Positions 8,197 through 17,097 of a DNA stretch of 64,000 bases are shown piece after piece. Source of the DNA: Acidobacteriaceae bacterium (GTDB taxonomy: Bacteria; Acidobacteriota; Terriglobia; Terriglobales; Acidobacteriaceae); assembly GCA_003170825.1 (NCBI GenBank), contig PMYL01000054.1:62001-126000 (forward strand). Reading direction: 5' to 3'. Within the stretch, counting starts at the first letter, position 1, and the number at the start of each line of letters is the position of its first letter. Position numbers and translations under genes: made by a program. Under the pieces are notes generated by a model. It was not told where the DNA came from. It worked only from the letters and a program-made list of their open reading frames with translations, and did not search any database.

Positions 8197-10362
8197 GTGA
8201 CTGTACTGTATTGGGTGTACTTTTTTCTGGGCGTGAGCGTGCTTTCGCTCTTTGTGGCCTTTCTATTTGCGCGCCAGGTCATCGGCTCGGACACGGGAAC
8301 GCCAGCGATGCAGCAGATTTCCGCTGCCATCAAGGAAGGCGCCGAGGCGTTTCTCAAGCGCCAGTATAAGACGATCTACGCGCTATCCATCGTCTTGGCG
8401 ATTCTGATCTACGCCCTCTACCTCTTTCTTGGCAAGGGGCAGCCTCTGGCCCTGAAGACCGTCATCAGCTTTTTTGCGGGCGCGGTTTGTTCGGGCTTGG
8501 CGGGATTCTCTGGGATGTACGTCTCCATCCGCGCCAACCTGCGGGCAGCTTCGGCGGCGCGCACCAGCCTCAACGGCGCGATGAAGATGGCGCTGCGCGG
8601 CGGCGCGGTCACCGGCCTCTCGGTGGTTGCTCTCTCGCTGCTCGGCGTGGGAGGGATCTTCCTGCTTTTCGGCGGCATGGCGAATCCCAGCCAGGTTCCC
8701 TATGAAATCGTCGGCTTCGGCTTCGGCGCCAGCTTTGTGGCCCTGTTTGCCCAGCTCGGCGGCGGCATCTACACCAAGGCCGCAGACGTGGGCGCGGACC
8801 TGGTAGGCAAGGTGGAGGCGGGCATTCCCGAGGACGACCCGAGGAACCCGGCCGTGATCGCGGATCTGGTGGGCGACAACGTGGGCGACTGCGCCGGCCG
8901 TGGAGCCGACCTGTTCGAGTCGACGGCGGCGGAAAACATCGGCGCCATGATTCTGGCCGTGGCGCTTTTCAGCACTCTCAAAAACACCGCTCCGGAAGCG
9001 GCCCTGCTGGCCATCTTCTTTCCGTTCGTGGCCCGCGCCTTCGGCCTGATCGCCTCGATCATCGGTATCTTGAGCGTCAGGCTGAAGAACGAGAGCGAGG
9101 ACCCGATGGCGGCGCTGAATCGCGGCTACCTGATCACCACGATCCTGGCTGCTGGCGGTTTCTACATTGCTGTCAAGTTCCTGCTCGGTGGCATCCCGGG
9201 GTCCAGTCCAATGTGGTTCTTCTATGCCGGCCTCATCGGCATGTTAATGTCGTTCCTTTTCGTCTGGATCACACAGTACTACACCGAGGACCGCTATCGC
9301 CCTGTGCAGTCCATCGCCAAGGCATCGCTCACCGGCCCGGCCACCAATATCATCGCCGGCCTGGCCGTGGGCATGGAATCGACGGCGATGCCGGTGATCG
9401 TCATCTCGGCTGCCATCCTGGGCAGCTATTTTTGCGGAATGCAGGCGATGCCTGGGACTCCGGGCGCCGGGTTCTTCGGCACCGCCATCGCCACCATGGG
9501 CATGCTGGCGACATGCGCTTACATCCTGGCCATGGACACCTTCGGACCGATCACCGACAACGCCGGCGGCATCGCCGAAATGTCGCATCAGCCGGAAGAA
9601 GTCCGCAGGCGGACTGACAGACTAGACGCGGTGGGCAACACCACCAAGGCCCTCACCAAGGGCTATGCCATCGGCTCCGCGGCGCTGGCGGCCTTCCTGC
9701 TGTTCTCCGCTTATCTCGATGAGGTTGCGGAACTGGTTCGTCACAAGACCGGCAACCTGGCCTTCGTGTTCGATTCTGTCAATCTTGCCAAGCCCCCGGT
9801 TTTCGTGGCCTCGCTGATTGGCGCGGCTCTGGTGATCCTTTTCAGCTCACTGGCCATCCAGGCGGTGGGTAGGAGCGCCTATGCGGTGATCGAAGAAGTG
9901 AGGCGCCAGTTCAAGGAAGACCCGGGCATCATGCTCGGAACCTCAAAGCCCAACTATGCACGCTGCGTGGACATGGTGGCCAAGGCCGCCTTGAAGCAGA
10001 TGGTCGCTCCCGGCCTGCTGGCCGTGGGCGTACCGATTGCGGTCGGGTTCATCTTCAAATTCTTCAACACGGCGCTTGACCCCACCCTGGCTGCCGAGTC
10101 CGTGGCCGGCCTGCTGATGGTGGGCACCATCAGCGGCATCCTTTTCGCCATCTTCATGAACAACGGCGGCGGCGCATGGGATAACGCCAAAAAGCTCATC
10201 GAGACCGGCAAATACGGCGGCAAGGGCTCCGACCCGCACAAGGCGGCGGTGGTGGGCGACACGGTCGGCGATCCCTTCAAGGACACGGCCGGCCCGTCGA
10301 TCCACGTGCTGATCAAGCTGCTGTGCACGGTCACCTTCGTGATGGCGCCTTTGTTCCTGTAA
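8197..10362 (+). CDS. hppA: Membrane-bound proton-translocating pyrophosphatase, K+-independent type
   Basis: 721 residues and about 16 hydrophobic segments. It hydrolyses cytosolic pyrophosphate and pumps protons (possibly Na+) across the inner membrane. Active-site motifs are seen: GGGIYTKAADVGADLVGKVE, DDPRNPAVIADLVGDNVGDC and, near the end, VVGDTVGDPFKDTAGPS. The segment GNTTKALTKG has Lys and Thr at the positions that separate K+-independent (Lys/Thr) from K+-dependent (Ala/Gly) enzymes, so this one should be K+-independent. The GTG at 8197 is chosen because GGGAGG lies four bases upstream and the protein then starts at the usual N-terminal helix. A strong terminator follows. Confidence 0.95.
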   Translation: MTVLYWVYFFLGVSVLSLFVAFLFARQVIGSDTGTPAMQQISAAIKEGAEAFLKRQYKTIYALSIVLAILIYALYLFLGKGQPLALKTVISFFAGAVCSGLAGFSGMYVSIRANLRAASAARTSLNGAMKMALRGGAVTGLSVVALSLLGVGGIFLLFGGMANPSQVPYEIVGFGFGASFVALFAQLGGGIYTKAADVGADLVGKVEAGIPEDDPRNPAVIADLVGDNVGDCAGRGADLFESTAAENIGAMILAVALFSTLKNTAPEAALLAIFFPFVARAFGLIASIIGILSVRLKNESEDPMAALNRGYLITTILAAGGFYIAVKFLLGGIPGSSPMWFFYAGLIGMLMSFLFVWITQYYTEDRYRPVQSIAKASLTGPATNIIAGLAVGMESTAMPVIVISAAILGSYFCGMQAMPGTPGAGFFGTAIATMGMLATCAYILAMDTFGPITDNAGGIAEMSHQPEEVRRRTDRLDAVGNTTKALTKGYAIGSAALAAFLLFSAYLDEVAELVRHKTGNLAFVFDSVNLAKPPVFVASLIGAALVILFSSLAIQAVGRSAYAVIEEVRRQFKEDPGIMLGTSKPNYARCVDMVAKAALKQMVAPGLLAVGVPIAVGFIFKFFNTALDPTLAAESVAGLLMVGTISGILFAIFMNNGGGAWDNAKKLIETGKYGGKGSDPHKAAVVGDTVGDPFKDTAGPSIHVLIKLLCTVTFVMAPLFL

Positions 10363-10374
10363 CGCCCATAGCCT

Positions 10375-10407
10375 GGCCATCCCCCGCCGCGGCGGGCGGG
10401 GATGGCC
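10375..10407. terminator. GC-rich hairpin after hppA
   Basis: GGCCATCCCC (10375-10384) pairs with GGGGATGGCC (10398-10407) around a GC-rich loop, twelve bases after the hppA stop. There is no U-tract, so it may be an RNA-end-protecting hairpin rather than a terminator. Confidence 0.45.
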
Positions 10408-10453
10408 TGATTTACAACCCGCATCCCCTGACTGGCGGACAACCGGAACCCAG

Positions 10454-10491
10454 GCGGCCTCACGCGATGAGTGTGGGGCCGCATTGTTTTT
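10454..10491 (+). terminator. Rho-independent terminator for hppA
   Basis: GCGGCC (10454-10459) pairs with GGCCGC (10477-10482), extended by CAC/GTG inside, followed directly by a T-rich tract (TTGTTTTT). This is the best intrinsic terminator seen in the left third of the window. Confidence 0.7.
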
Positions 10492-10572
10492 GGGCAGGCG
10501 AGACAAGGCCGGTTTGGTGTTATGATGGCTGGCACAATCAAAAGGCTTTTGTTGCTCAATCTTTACCGGGAT

Positions 10573-10592
10573 ATGCGCGGAAATCCGCGCAT
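10573..10592 (+). promoter_or_regulatory. Perfect hairpin just upstream of the DUF3857 gene's RBS
   Basis: ATGCGCGG-AAAT-CCGCGCAT is an 8-bp stem ending four bases before the GAGG ribosome-binding site at 10596-10599. In the mRNA it would sit at the edge of the initiation region and could affect translation or mRNA stability. Confidence 0.35.
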
Positions 10593-10608
10593 CGCGAGGA
10601 TGAAAATC

Positions 10609-12663
10609 ATGCGTGTTCATGTTTGCGCAGGAATCGCGTTGTCAATGGCGGCGCTGGCGCTTTCGGCGCCGGGCGCCGCTCAGAGGTTTCATGAGCCGAC
10701 GAAGGAAGAGCTGCAGATGACCTCGGACCCCAAGGCTCCCGGCGCTCCGGCGGTCTTTTTGTATCGCGAGGAGACGACCGACAACCGCAACCACTATGTG
10801 AGCAGCTACGCGCGCATCAAGGTGCTTACCGAACTGGGCAAGGAGTGGGCCACGGTCGAGGTTCCCTATATTCCCGGTTACACGGCTACGCCCATCATCG
10901 AGGGCCGCACCATCCATCCCGACGGCACGGTCATTCCCCTGGTGGGCAAGGCCGAGGATCTGCTGGTCTTCAAGACCACCAAGAACCATGTAAAGGCCGC
11001 GGTCTTCAATCTGCCCAGCGTCGAGGTAGGCAGCATTCTGGAGTACAAGTGGAGCATACCCTTGACCGGCGGAAGGGTTTCCGGCGTCATAGGAGGAGAA
11101 GGGGAGGAGGAGTATTATTCTTCCGCGCTGGCCAGCTCGATTCCAGAATGGGAGGTGCAGCAGCCGATCTACATCCACAAAGCGCACTTCTACTACAATC
11201 CCCTCACGGATATCGAGTCGGACGTCCTTGGGAATCAGGTCTCCCACTACATCGGTGGAGAACTGGCCAACTACTTGATCCTCACACAGCGCCTGCCCGC
11301 CGGATTCCAAACGACCCGGAGTCCCAAGGGCGACTACACCCTGGACATCCAGGACGTGCCCGCATTCCAAAACGAGGCAAACGCTCCGCCGGAGAAGAGC
11401 CTCTTATATCGGGTGCGGTTTTATTACACGCCCTACCTCTCCGCCGAGGTGTACTGGGATAACGAGATCAAGCGCTGGTCGAAGGAGTTGGACCAGTTTG
11501 CCGACCAGACGCGAGTCATCAAGGACGCGGCCAGCCAAATCACTGCGGGTGCCGACACCGCTGAGGCCAAGGCCCGCAAGCTCTACGATGCCGTGCAGGC
11601 GCTGGACAACACGGACTTCACGCGCGCCAAATCCGAGGCTGAGCGCCAGCAACTGCATCTGAAGAAGGCACTGAAGAAGGCGGAGGACGTGTGGAGCGAG
11701 AAGAGCGGCTCGGGCAACGACATTGCGGCGCTCTATCTGGCGCTGGCCAGGGCCGCCGGCCTTCAGGCTGATGGCCTTCAGGTGGTCGATCGCAACAGGC
11801 GCATCTTCGACCCCGGTTTTCTTTCTCTCCAACAGCTCGACTCGCTGCTGGTGGTGCTGCACATCGACGGCAAGGACATCTATCTCGATCCCGGCGAGAA
11901 GCTCTGCCCCTTCGGCCAGTTGCAGTGGACGCATCTGCTGGCGGGCGGGCTTGAGGAGAACGCCAAGGGACCGGTCTACACGCCGCCCAACGCCACCAAG
12001 GACGCCATTACCGCCCGCGCCGCCGATCTGACCCTCGACGCGCAAGGCGGGGTCGCCGGGACCGTCAAGATTCTGATGAACGGCCCCGCGGCGCTGCACT
12101 GGCGCCAACTCAACCTCACCACCGACCTGGAGGAGGTGAAGAAGCAGTTCAACGAATCCCTGCGCGGACTTTTGCCGCCAGGGGTCTCGGGGGAAGTGGC
12201 TGGATTCCAGGGGTTGGATACTTCGGCCGGGTACCTTTCAGCGGCGGTCAAGGTCGCGGGCCAGTTGGGCAATTCTACCGGCAAGCGTCTGTTGGTTCCC
12301 GCATTCTTCTTTTCAACGGGCGCCCACGCGCAGTTCGTGAGCGAGGAGAAGCGGGAAGCCGCTGTTGATCTGCACTACGCCGAGCAGGTGATCGACGACG
12401 CGGTCTACCACCTGCCGGCCGGATTCACCGTCGAAAGCGCCCCGCAGCCGGCTCAACTGCCATGGCCTGACCACGCTACCCTGGTGGTCAAGACGGCGCC
12501 TGGTCCCGGAACCATCGATATCCGGCACACTTTCGCCCGCTTCTTCGTGTTTCTCGATCCCAAGGAGTACCCGGCGCTGCGCGACTACTACCAGAAGATC
12601 GCGGCCAGCGACCAGCAACAACTGGTGCTGGCCCCGGCAGCAGCGGGCGCGGCAGGGAACTGA
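10609..12663 (+). CDS. Exported DUF3857 / transglutaminase-like protein lacking the catalytic Cys
   Basis: 684 residues. A signal peptide (MRVHVCAGIALSMAALALSA, then PGAAQ) is followed by a DUF3857 domain over about residues 45-220 (SSYARIKVLTELGKEWATVE) and a transglutaminase-like domain around 330-440. The C-terminal region looks like the DUF2569/DUF3858 part of the family. In the transglutaminase core the usual Gly-x-Cys is replaced by SGSGNDIAALYLALARAAGL, so no nucleophile is visible although IYLDPG (the acidic residue) remains. A binding or structural role is therefore more likely than catalysis. The ATG at 10609 is preferred to 10600 because GAGG is nine bases upstream. Confidence 0.8.
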   Translation: MRVHVCAGIALSMAALALSAPGAAQRFHEPTKEELQMTSDPKAPGAPAVFLYREETTDNRNHYVSSYARIKVLTELGKEWATVEVPYIPGYTATPIIEGRTIHPDGTVIPLVGKAEDLLVFKTTKNHVKAAVFNLPSVEVGSILEYKWSIPLTGGRVSGVIGGEGEEEYYSSALASSIPEWEVQQPIYIHKAHFYYNPLTDIESDVLGNQVSHYIGGELANYLILTQRLPAGFQTTRSPKGDYTLDIQDVPAFQNEANAPPEKSLLYRVRFYYTPYLSAEVYWDNEIKRWSKELDQFADQTRVIKDAASQITAGADTAEAKARKLYDAVQALDNTDFTRAKSEAERQQLHLKKALKKAEDVWSEKSGSGNDIAALYLALARAAGLQADGLQVVDRNRRIFDPGFLSLQQLDSLLVVLHIDGKDIYLDPGEKLCPFGQLQWTHLLAGGLEENAKGPVYTPPNATKDAITARAADLTLDAQGGVAGTVKILMNGPAALHWRQLNLTTDLEEVKKQFNESLRGLLPPGVSGEVAGFQGLDTSAGYLSAAVKVAGQLGNSTGKRLLVPAFFFSTGAHAQFVSEEKREAAVDLHYAEQVIDDAVYHLPAGFTVESAPQPAQLPWPDHATLVVKTAPGPGTIDIRHTFARFFVFLDPKEYPALRDYYQKIAASDQQQLVLAPAAAGAAGN

Positions 12664-13038
12664 ATCCTGCCGGCGCTCTTGGTAACGGCCAGTAGCCGGG
12701 AGCAAAAGGGACTTGAAGCCAAGAGCTGGAGGCCAGAAGCTGACCCAGGCATCAGCCACCCGCGCGGTTCCCTGGGTCAACGAGGTTTCCGTAGGCACAG
12801 GCCCGAATCTCCACAACTCGCACAGCCGGAACGGCAAACTGCACCGTTTCTGCGCCTTGTGGGCGGTCCGCGCGAGGACTAGGCTTATTGTATGGGACGG
12901 CAAGGGACCGGCAAGAGTCAGGTTGCACTGAATCTGGGGCAAAGTTGGAGCGGCAAGCCCGCGCAGCGCTTGGGGCTTTTGAGGTTTCCACAGGCAAATG
13001 CGGGTGTTTAGAAACGAGATGCGGGGAATGGCTAGAAA
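12664..13038. other. Intergenic stretch between DUF3857 gene and nrdJ regulatory region
   Basis: No gene is supported here. It contains one hairpin, TGACCCAG (12741-12748) with CTGGGTCA (12772-12779), which may terminate the DUF3857 transcript, and repetitive AG-rich sequence. Short open frames in it have no RBS or recognisable protein character. Confidence 0.5.
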
Positions 13039-13054
13039 ACACAAGATATTGTGG
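13039..13054 (+). promoter_or_regulatory. NrdR box upstream of nrdJ
   Basis: ACACAAGATATTGTGG is a near-perfect 16-bp palindrome matching the known NrdR operator pattern (acaCwAtATaTwGtgt). NrdR is the ATP/dATP-sensing repressor of ribonucleotide reductase genes. The box sits seven bases upstream of the -35 hexamer of the nrdJ promoter. Only one box is evident; NrdR sites usually come in pairs about 31 bp apart, and I do not see a second one at that spacing on either side. Confidence 0.75.
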
Positions 13055-13061
13055 TTTTTTG

Positions 13062-13090
13062 TTGACAGGCACCACAGAGAGCGGTACTTT
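13062..13090 (+). promoter_or_regulatory. nrdJ: Strong sigma-70 promoter of nrdJ
   Basis: TTGACA (13062-13067), 17 bases, TACTTT (13085-13090): a consensus -35 with ideal spacing. Transcription would start near 13097 and leave a roughly 200-nt leader before the AAGGAGAT ribosome-binding site of nrdJ. The leader has a CCCGGC/GCCGGG hairpin (about 13128-13149) but no B12-box. Confidence 0.7.
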
Positions 13091-13300
13091 TTCATCTGCG
13101 GCTGTAAACAGATTGTAACGAAGCCCGGCGCGAAGAGCCGCCGGGAAGTCGCTGAGAGAAGAGAACTCGCGGTAATTCCAAATCCCCGATTCCCGTTCTT
13201 TGTCAGAGATTTACATTGCCCCCTTCCAGGCTGAGTTGCGCCGGTTGGGCCAAGGCTTTCATAGGCTTTTGCCGGTCAAATTGGCGATTAAGGAGATTTC

Positions 13301-16300
13301 ATGAACGAGGTCCAGCTTCAGACTTCCACCCCCACCCTCCAGACTCCCTGCACCCAGCGGGGGCTGACCTTTACGCGCCGCTTTTCCACAGAGGGCGTCT
13401 CCCCTTACGACGAGCTCCAGTGGGAACGGCGCACTGCGTCCATTACCGATACCAAGGGCAACACGATCTTTGAGCAGAGGGACGTGGAAGTGCCGGTGGA
13501 CTGGTCAATGACGGCCACCAATATTGTGGCCTCGAAGTACCTGCACGGCCAGTTGGGCACGCCGGAGCGGGAGACCGGGGTGCGGCAACTGGTGGAGCGG
13601 GTGGCGGAGACCATCCGCGACTGGGGCCTGGCCGGCAGCTACTTTGCCACCCCCGAGGATGCGGAGATCTTCCACGACGAGCTGGCGCACATGCTGCTGA
13701 CGCAGAAGGCGGCCTTCAATTCGCCGGTCTGGTTCAACGTGGGCTGCGACCGGCTGGAACCGGATGCGGAGGGGCAGAACTGGCACTGGGATCCGGCGAC
13801 CGGCGGCGTGCGCTACTCCGCCACCGGCTACCGCAATCCGCAGTGCTCGGCCTGCTTCATCAACTCCGTTGAGGATTCGATGAGCGGCATCATGGATCTG
13901 GCCAGGACGGAAGCCATGCTCTTCAAATTCGGTTCGGGCACGGGCACCAACTTCAGTTCATTGCGTTCCAGCAAGGAATCTGTGTCGGGAGGCGGCACCG
14001 CCAGCGGTCCTCTCAGCTTTATGCGCGGGCTGGACGCCTTTGCCGGGGTCATCAAGTCCGGCGGCAAGACGCGCCGCGCGGCCAAGATGGCGATTTTGAA
14101 CGTGGGCCACCCGGACATCGTGGACTTCATCGAGTGCAAGGCCAGGGAAGAGGCCAAGGCCTTCACGCTGATCAGGGCAGGCTACGATGGATCGGGCCCG
14201 GATTCGGAGGCCTACTCGTCCATCTTCTTCCAAAACGCCAACAACTCCGTGCGGGTGAGCGACGAGTTCATGCACGCCTATGAGAGCGACGGCGAATTCA
14301 ACACCTATACGGTGAAGGGCCACGAGCCGGTAGCGACTTACAAGGCGCGGGAGATCATGCGCAAGATCGCCGAGGCCACCTGGCTCTGCGGCGACCCCGG
14401 CATGCAGTTCGACACCACCATCAACCGCTGGCACACGAGCAAGAACACGGCGCGCATCAACGCCTCGAATCCGTGCTCGGAATACATGTTTCTTGACAAC
14501 TCGGCCTGCAACCTGGCCAGCTTCAACCTGATGAAGTACGTCACCCCGGCGGGCAGCTTTGACATTCCCGCCTACCGGCACTCGATCTCGGTGGTGATCA
14601 CTGCCATGGATATTCTGGTGGACAACTCCGGCTACCCAACGGAGTCCATCGCTCGCAACTCCCACGACTACCGCCCGCTGGGCCTCGGCTACGCCAACCT
14701 GGGCGCGCTGCTGATGGCCTTCGGCCTGCCGTACGATTCGGCTGCCGGCCGCGACCTGGCCGCCAGCTTCACCGCGATCATGACCGGCCAGGCCTATCTG
14801 CAATCGGCGATCCTGGCCGCCAACTGCCCGTCGATCGCCTCGGCTACACCGCTGACGGCAAGTGTCGATCACCAGGGCGGCGCCTGCCCAGGGTTCTACG
14901 TCAACCGCGAACCCTTCCTGGATGTGATCAGGATGCACCGCGCCGAGGTCAACAACATTGGCACATCGCGGGCCGCCGCGGCGGTCGGCGAGCCCTTCAG
15001 TGTGCCGCAACTGGACGCGCTGATCGACGCCAGCCGCGAGTGCTGGGACATGGCCTTGCTCCATGGCGAGCGCCACGGCTACCGCAACTCACAGACCACG
15101 GTTCTGGCGCCCACCGGCACAATCGGCTTTATGATGGACTGCGACACCACAGGCATCGAACCCGACCTGGCCTTGGTCAAATACAAGAAGCTGGTGGGTG
15201 GAGGCATGATCAAGATCGTCAACAACACCGTGCCAGCGGCGCTCTTCAAGCTCGGCTACGACAACGACGAGGTCAACGCCATCGTCAGCTACATCGACGC
15301 CACTGGCACCATCGAGGGCGCGCCCGGTATCCGGCCCGAGCACCTGTCTGTCTTCGATTGCAGCTTCAAGCCCTCCAAGGGCACCCGTTCCATCCACTAC
15401 ATGGGGCACATCAAGATGATGGCCGCCACGCAGCCGTTCCTCTCCGGCGCAATCTCGAAGACCGTCAATCTTCCCCAGGATGCAACCGTCGAGGATGTTG
15501 CCGAGGCCTACGCCGAGAGCTGGCGTCAGGGCATCAAGGCCGTGGCCATCTACCGCGACGGCTCCAAGGGCACTCAACCGCTGAATACCAGCATGGACGC
15601 CAAGCGGGAGCCCTCGGCTCTGGACGCCGCAGGCAGCCGCGTACTGGCTCATCTGGCTGCCGCCCAGCCAGCCGCCGAGGCTGACCTAAGGGCTCTGGAA
15701 GCCCAAATCCAAGCCAAGCCCGGCGAAAAGCTGGAGGTGAGCGCCAGGCAGGTGATCGCCGCGGCCGCGTCGTTCCAGAATGCGTTGGAGGAGATCGCAA
15801 AGGCTGCCGCCGTGCCGGTGCTCATGCCCTTGTCCGTCTCTGAGGCCACACAGGAGTCCGCCAAAGATGCGGCGCAGAACCCGAATGGGCCGCCCCGCGC
15901 AGTGCGCCACCGGCTGCCCGAGGAGCGCGCCTCCATCACCCACAAGTTCTCCATCGCCAGCCACGAGGGCTACGTCACCGTGGGCCTCTACCCCACTGGT
16001 CAGGTGGGCGAAATCTTCATCAAGATGGCCAAGGAGGGCTCGACCGTCTCCGGCCTCATGGACGCCTTCGCCACCTCGATCTCGCTCGCCCTGCAGCATG
16101 GGGTACCGCTCAAGGTGCTTTGCGAGAAGTTTGCCCACACCCGTTTTGAACCCTCCGGCTGGACCGGCAACGAGCAAATCGGCTACGCCAAGAGCCTGAT
16201 GGACTATATCTTCCGCTGGCTCAATCTGCGCTTTCTCTCCGGCACGCAGTTGACGCTGTTTGCCGGCCTCGCTCCGCAGGCGCCGCATTTGCCCGCTTCG

Positions 16301-16678
16301 CCCAGCCTGATTCCAGAGACCGATCCCGAGTATGATTCGTTCTCGCAGAACCACCTGGCCCGGCTGGCCGAAGAAGTGGCCAAGCGGCTGAACCAAGTGA
16401 GCGGCCAAACCGGCAGCCCGGCCGCGGGCGGCGGTGCATCGTTTGCAGACGGCATCGCGGCGGCTATTGCCGCTAGCCCGTATTCGCTTCCTGGCTTTGA
16501 TCCAAAGGCGGCATCGAGTGTACCCGTGCCCCGCGGCATCTACCACGCGGCCGACGCCATGCGCGAAATGTACGATATGGGCGACGCGCCCAGTTGCTCG
16601 ACCTGCGGCGCCATCATGGTTCGCAACGGAAGCTGCTACCGCTGCATGAGCTGCGGCTCAACCAGCGGCTGCAGCTAA
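13301..16678 (+). CDS. nrdJ: Adenosylcobalamin-dependent (class II) ribonucleotide reductase
   Basis: 1125 residues. It reduces ribonucleotides to deoxyribonucleotides using coenzyme B12 and needs no oxygen. Seen in order: the first active-site Cys in NPQCSACFINS, the radical Cys loop ASNPCSEYMFLDNSACNLAS, the LAPTGTIGFMMDCDTTGIEP segment, a TSCPD-type domain around residues 865-960, and a Cys-rich C-terminal tail (CSTCGAIMV, CYRCMSCG) that re-reduces the active site and may bind zinc. No intein is present. AAGGAGAT precedes the ATG. Upstream lie a NrdR box and a strong promoter. The last 73 bp are duplicated at 19813-19885, marking the insertion of the CBASS element. Confidence 0.97.
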   Translation: MNEVQLQTSTPTLQTPCTQRGLTFTRRFSTEGVSPYDELQWERRTASITDTKGNTIFEQRDVEVPVDWSMTATNIVASKYLHGQLGTPERETGVRQLVERVAETIRDWGLAGSYFATPEDAEIFHDELAHMLLTQKAAFNSPVWFNVGCDRLEPDAEGQNWHWDPATGGVRYSATGYRNPQCSACFINSVEDSMSGIMDLARTEAMLFKFGSGTGTNFSSLRSSKESVSGGGTASGPLSFMRGLDAFAGVIKSGGKTRRAAKMAILNVGHPDIVDFIECKAREEAKAFTLIRAGYDGSGPDSEAYSSIFFQNANNSVRVSDEFMHAYESDGEFNTYTVKGHEPVATYKAREIMRKIAEATWLCGDPGMQFDTTINRWHTSKNTARINASNPCSEYMFLDNSACNLASFNLMKYVTPAGSFDIPAYRHSISVVITAMDILVDNSGYPTESIARNSHDYRPLGLGYANLGALLMAFGLPYDSAAGRDLAASFTAIMTGQAYLQSAILAANCPSIASATPLTASVDHQGGACPGFYVNREPFLDVIRMHRAEVNNIGTSRAAAAVGEPFSVPQLDALIDASRECWDMALLHGERHGYRNSQTTVLAPTGTIGFMMDCDTTGIEPDLALVKYKKLVGGGMIKIVNNTVPAALFKLGYDNDEVNAIVSYIDATGTIEGAPGIRPEHLSVFDCSFKPSKGTRSIHYMGHIKMMAATQPFLSGAISKTVNLPQDATVEDVAEAYAESWRQGIKAVAIYRDGSKGTQPLNTSMDAKREPSALDAAGSRVLAHLAAAQPAAEADLRALEAQIQAKPGEKLEVSARQVIAAAASFQNALEEIAKAAAVPVLMPLSVSEATQESAKDAAQNPNGPPRAVRHRLPEERASITHKFSIASHEGYVTVGLYPTGQVGEIFIKMAKEGSTVSGLMDAFATSISLALQHGVPLKVLCEKFAHTRFEPSGWTGNEQIGYAKSLMDYIFRWLNLRFLSGTQLTLFAGLAPQAPHLPASPSLIPETDPEYDSFSQNHLARLAEEVAKRLNQVSGQTGSPAAGGGASFADGIAAAIAASPYSLPGFDPKAASSVPVPRGIYHAADAMREMYDMGDAPSCSTCGAIMVRNGSCYRCMSCGSTSGCS
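16605..16677 (+). repeat. Left copy of 73-bp direct repeat (nrdJ 3' end)
   Basis: The last 73 bp of nrdJ, starting GCGGCGCCATC and ending in the stop codon. It matches 19813-19885 at 71 of 73 positions. Both differences (GTT/GTC and TGC/TGT) are synonymous in the nrdJ frame. This is the pattern left when an element integrates at a gene's 3' end and supplies a replacement tail. Confidence 0.9.
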
Positions 16679-16719
16679 ACAGAGGCAGAGCCACAGTAGA
16701 AAACTTTAGGAGGCCAGAG

Positions 16720-16926
16720 ATGGCAAAGCGGGAAATTTACATTGAGCGCAGACCAACGGGTGACTATGCAGTGCGTAGACCCGAGTCTGAGAGAGCCAGC
16801 GCCGTTGAGCAAACTCAAGCGCAAGCGATTCAAAGAGGCCGCGAGATTGCACCAAATGCCGCGATCCATGTCGAGAGAATTCGACATACCAATCGTGGGA
16901 GGCCCGACGAATGGCGGAACCCGTGA
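16720..16926 (+). CDS. DUF2188-like small protein
   Basis: 68 residues starting MAKREIYIERRPTGDYAVRR and continuing through an Ala/Glu-rich helix to IHVERIRHTNRGRPDEW. This is the pattern of DUF2188 proteins, small proteins of unknown function often found in accessory regions. AGGAGG lies seven bases before the ATG, a very strong ribosome-binding site. It is the first gene inside the nrdJ-end element, 170 bp before the CD-NTase, and may be cargo rather than part of CBASS. Confidence 0.75.
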   Translation: MAKREIYIERRPTGDYAVRRPESERASAVEQTQAQAIQRGREIAPNAAIHVERIRHTNRGRPDEWRNP

Positions 16927-17097
16927 GCGCTGTTGCGCGATTGCGCGAAGGACGGAATTGGAACCGAGCTCGGTTGATCCTCGCACCCCATATGGTTCAG
17001 TCCCGTACGGGGTGCCGCTTCTGGCAACCCCAAGCTCCCCCAACTAAGAGAATTGGACCTGATTTCACAACAATTCAGGTTCTGGAAAGGATGCAAA
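16927..17097 (+). promoter_or_regulatory. Gap upstream of the CBASS operon with palindromes
   Basis: Contains a perfect 12-bp palindrome ACCGAGCTCGGT near 16963-16974 and an inverted repeat GCACCCC/GGGGTGC just downstream (about 16983-17015). These could be operators or a terminator for the DUF2188 gene. No convincing -35/-10 pair was found, so the CBASS promoter is unassigned. Confidence 0.3.

Noticed and set aside
12664-13300. Cobalamin riboswitch before the B12-dependent nrdJ
   Set aside because: I looked for a B12 box and the conserved core and found neither; only a NrdR box and a promoter are supported.
13301-16678. Intein in nrdJ (prompted by the long product)
   Set aside because: Motifs run in normal order and spacing with no splicing-domain sequence; the length is explained by the TSCPD domain and Cys-rich tail.
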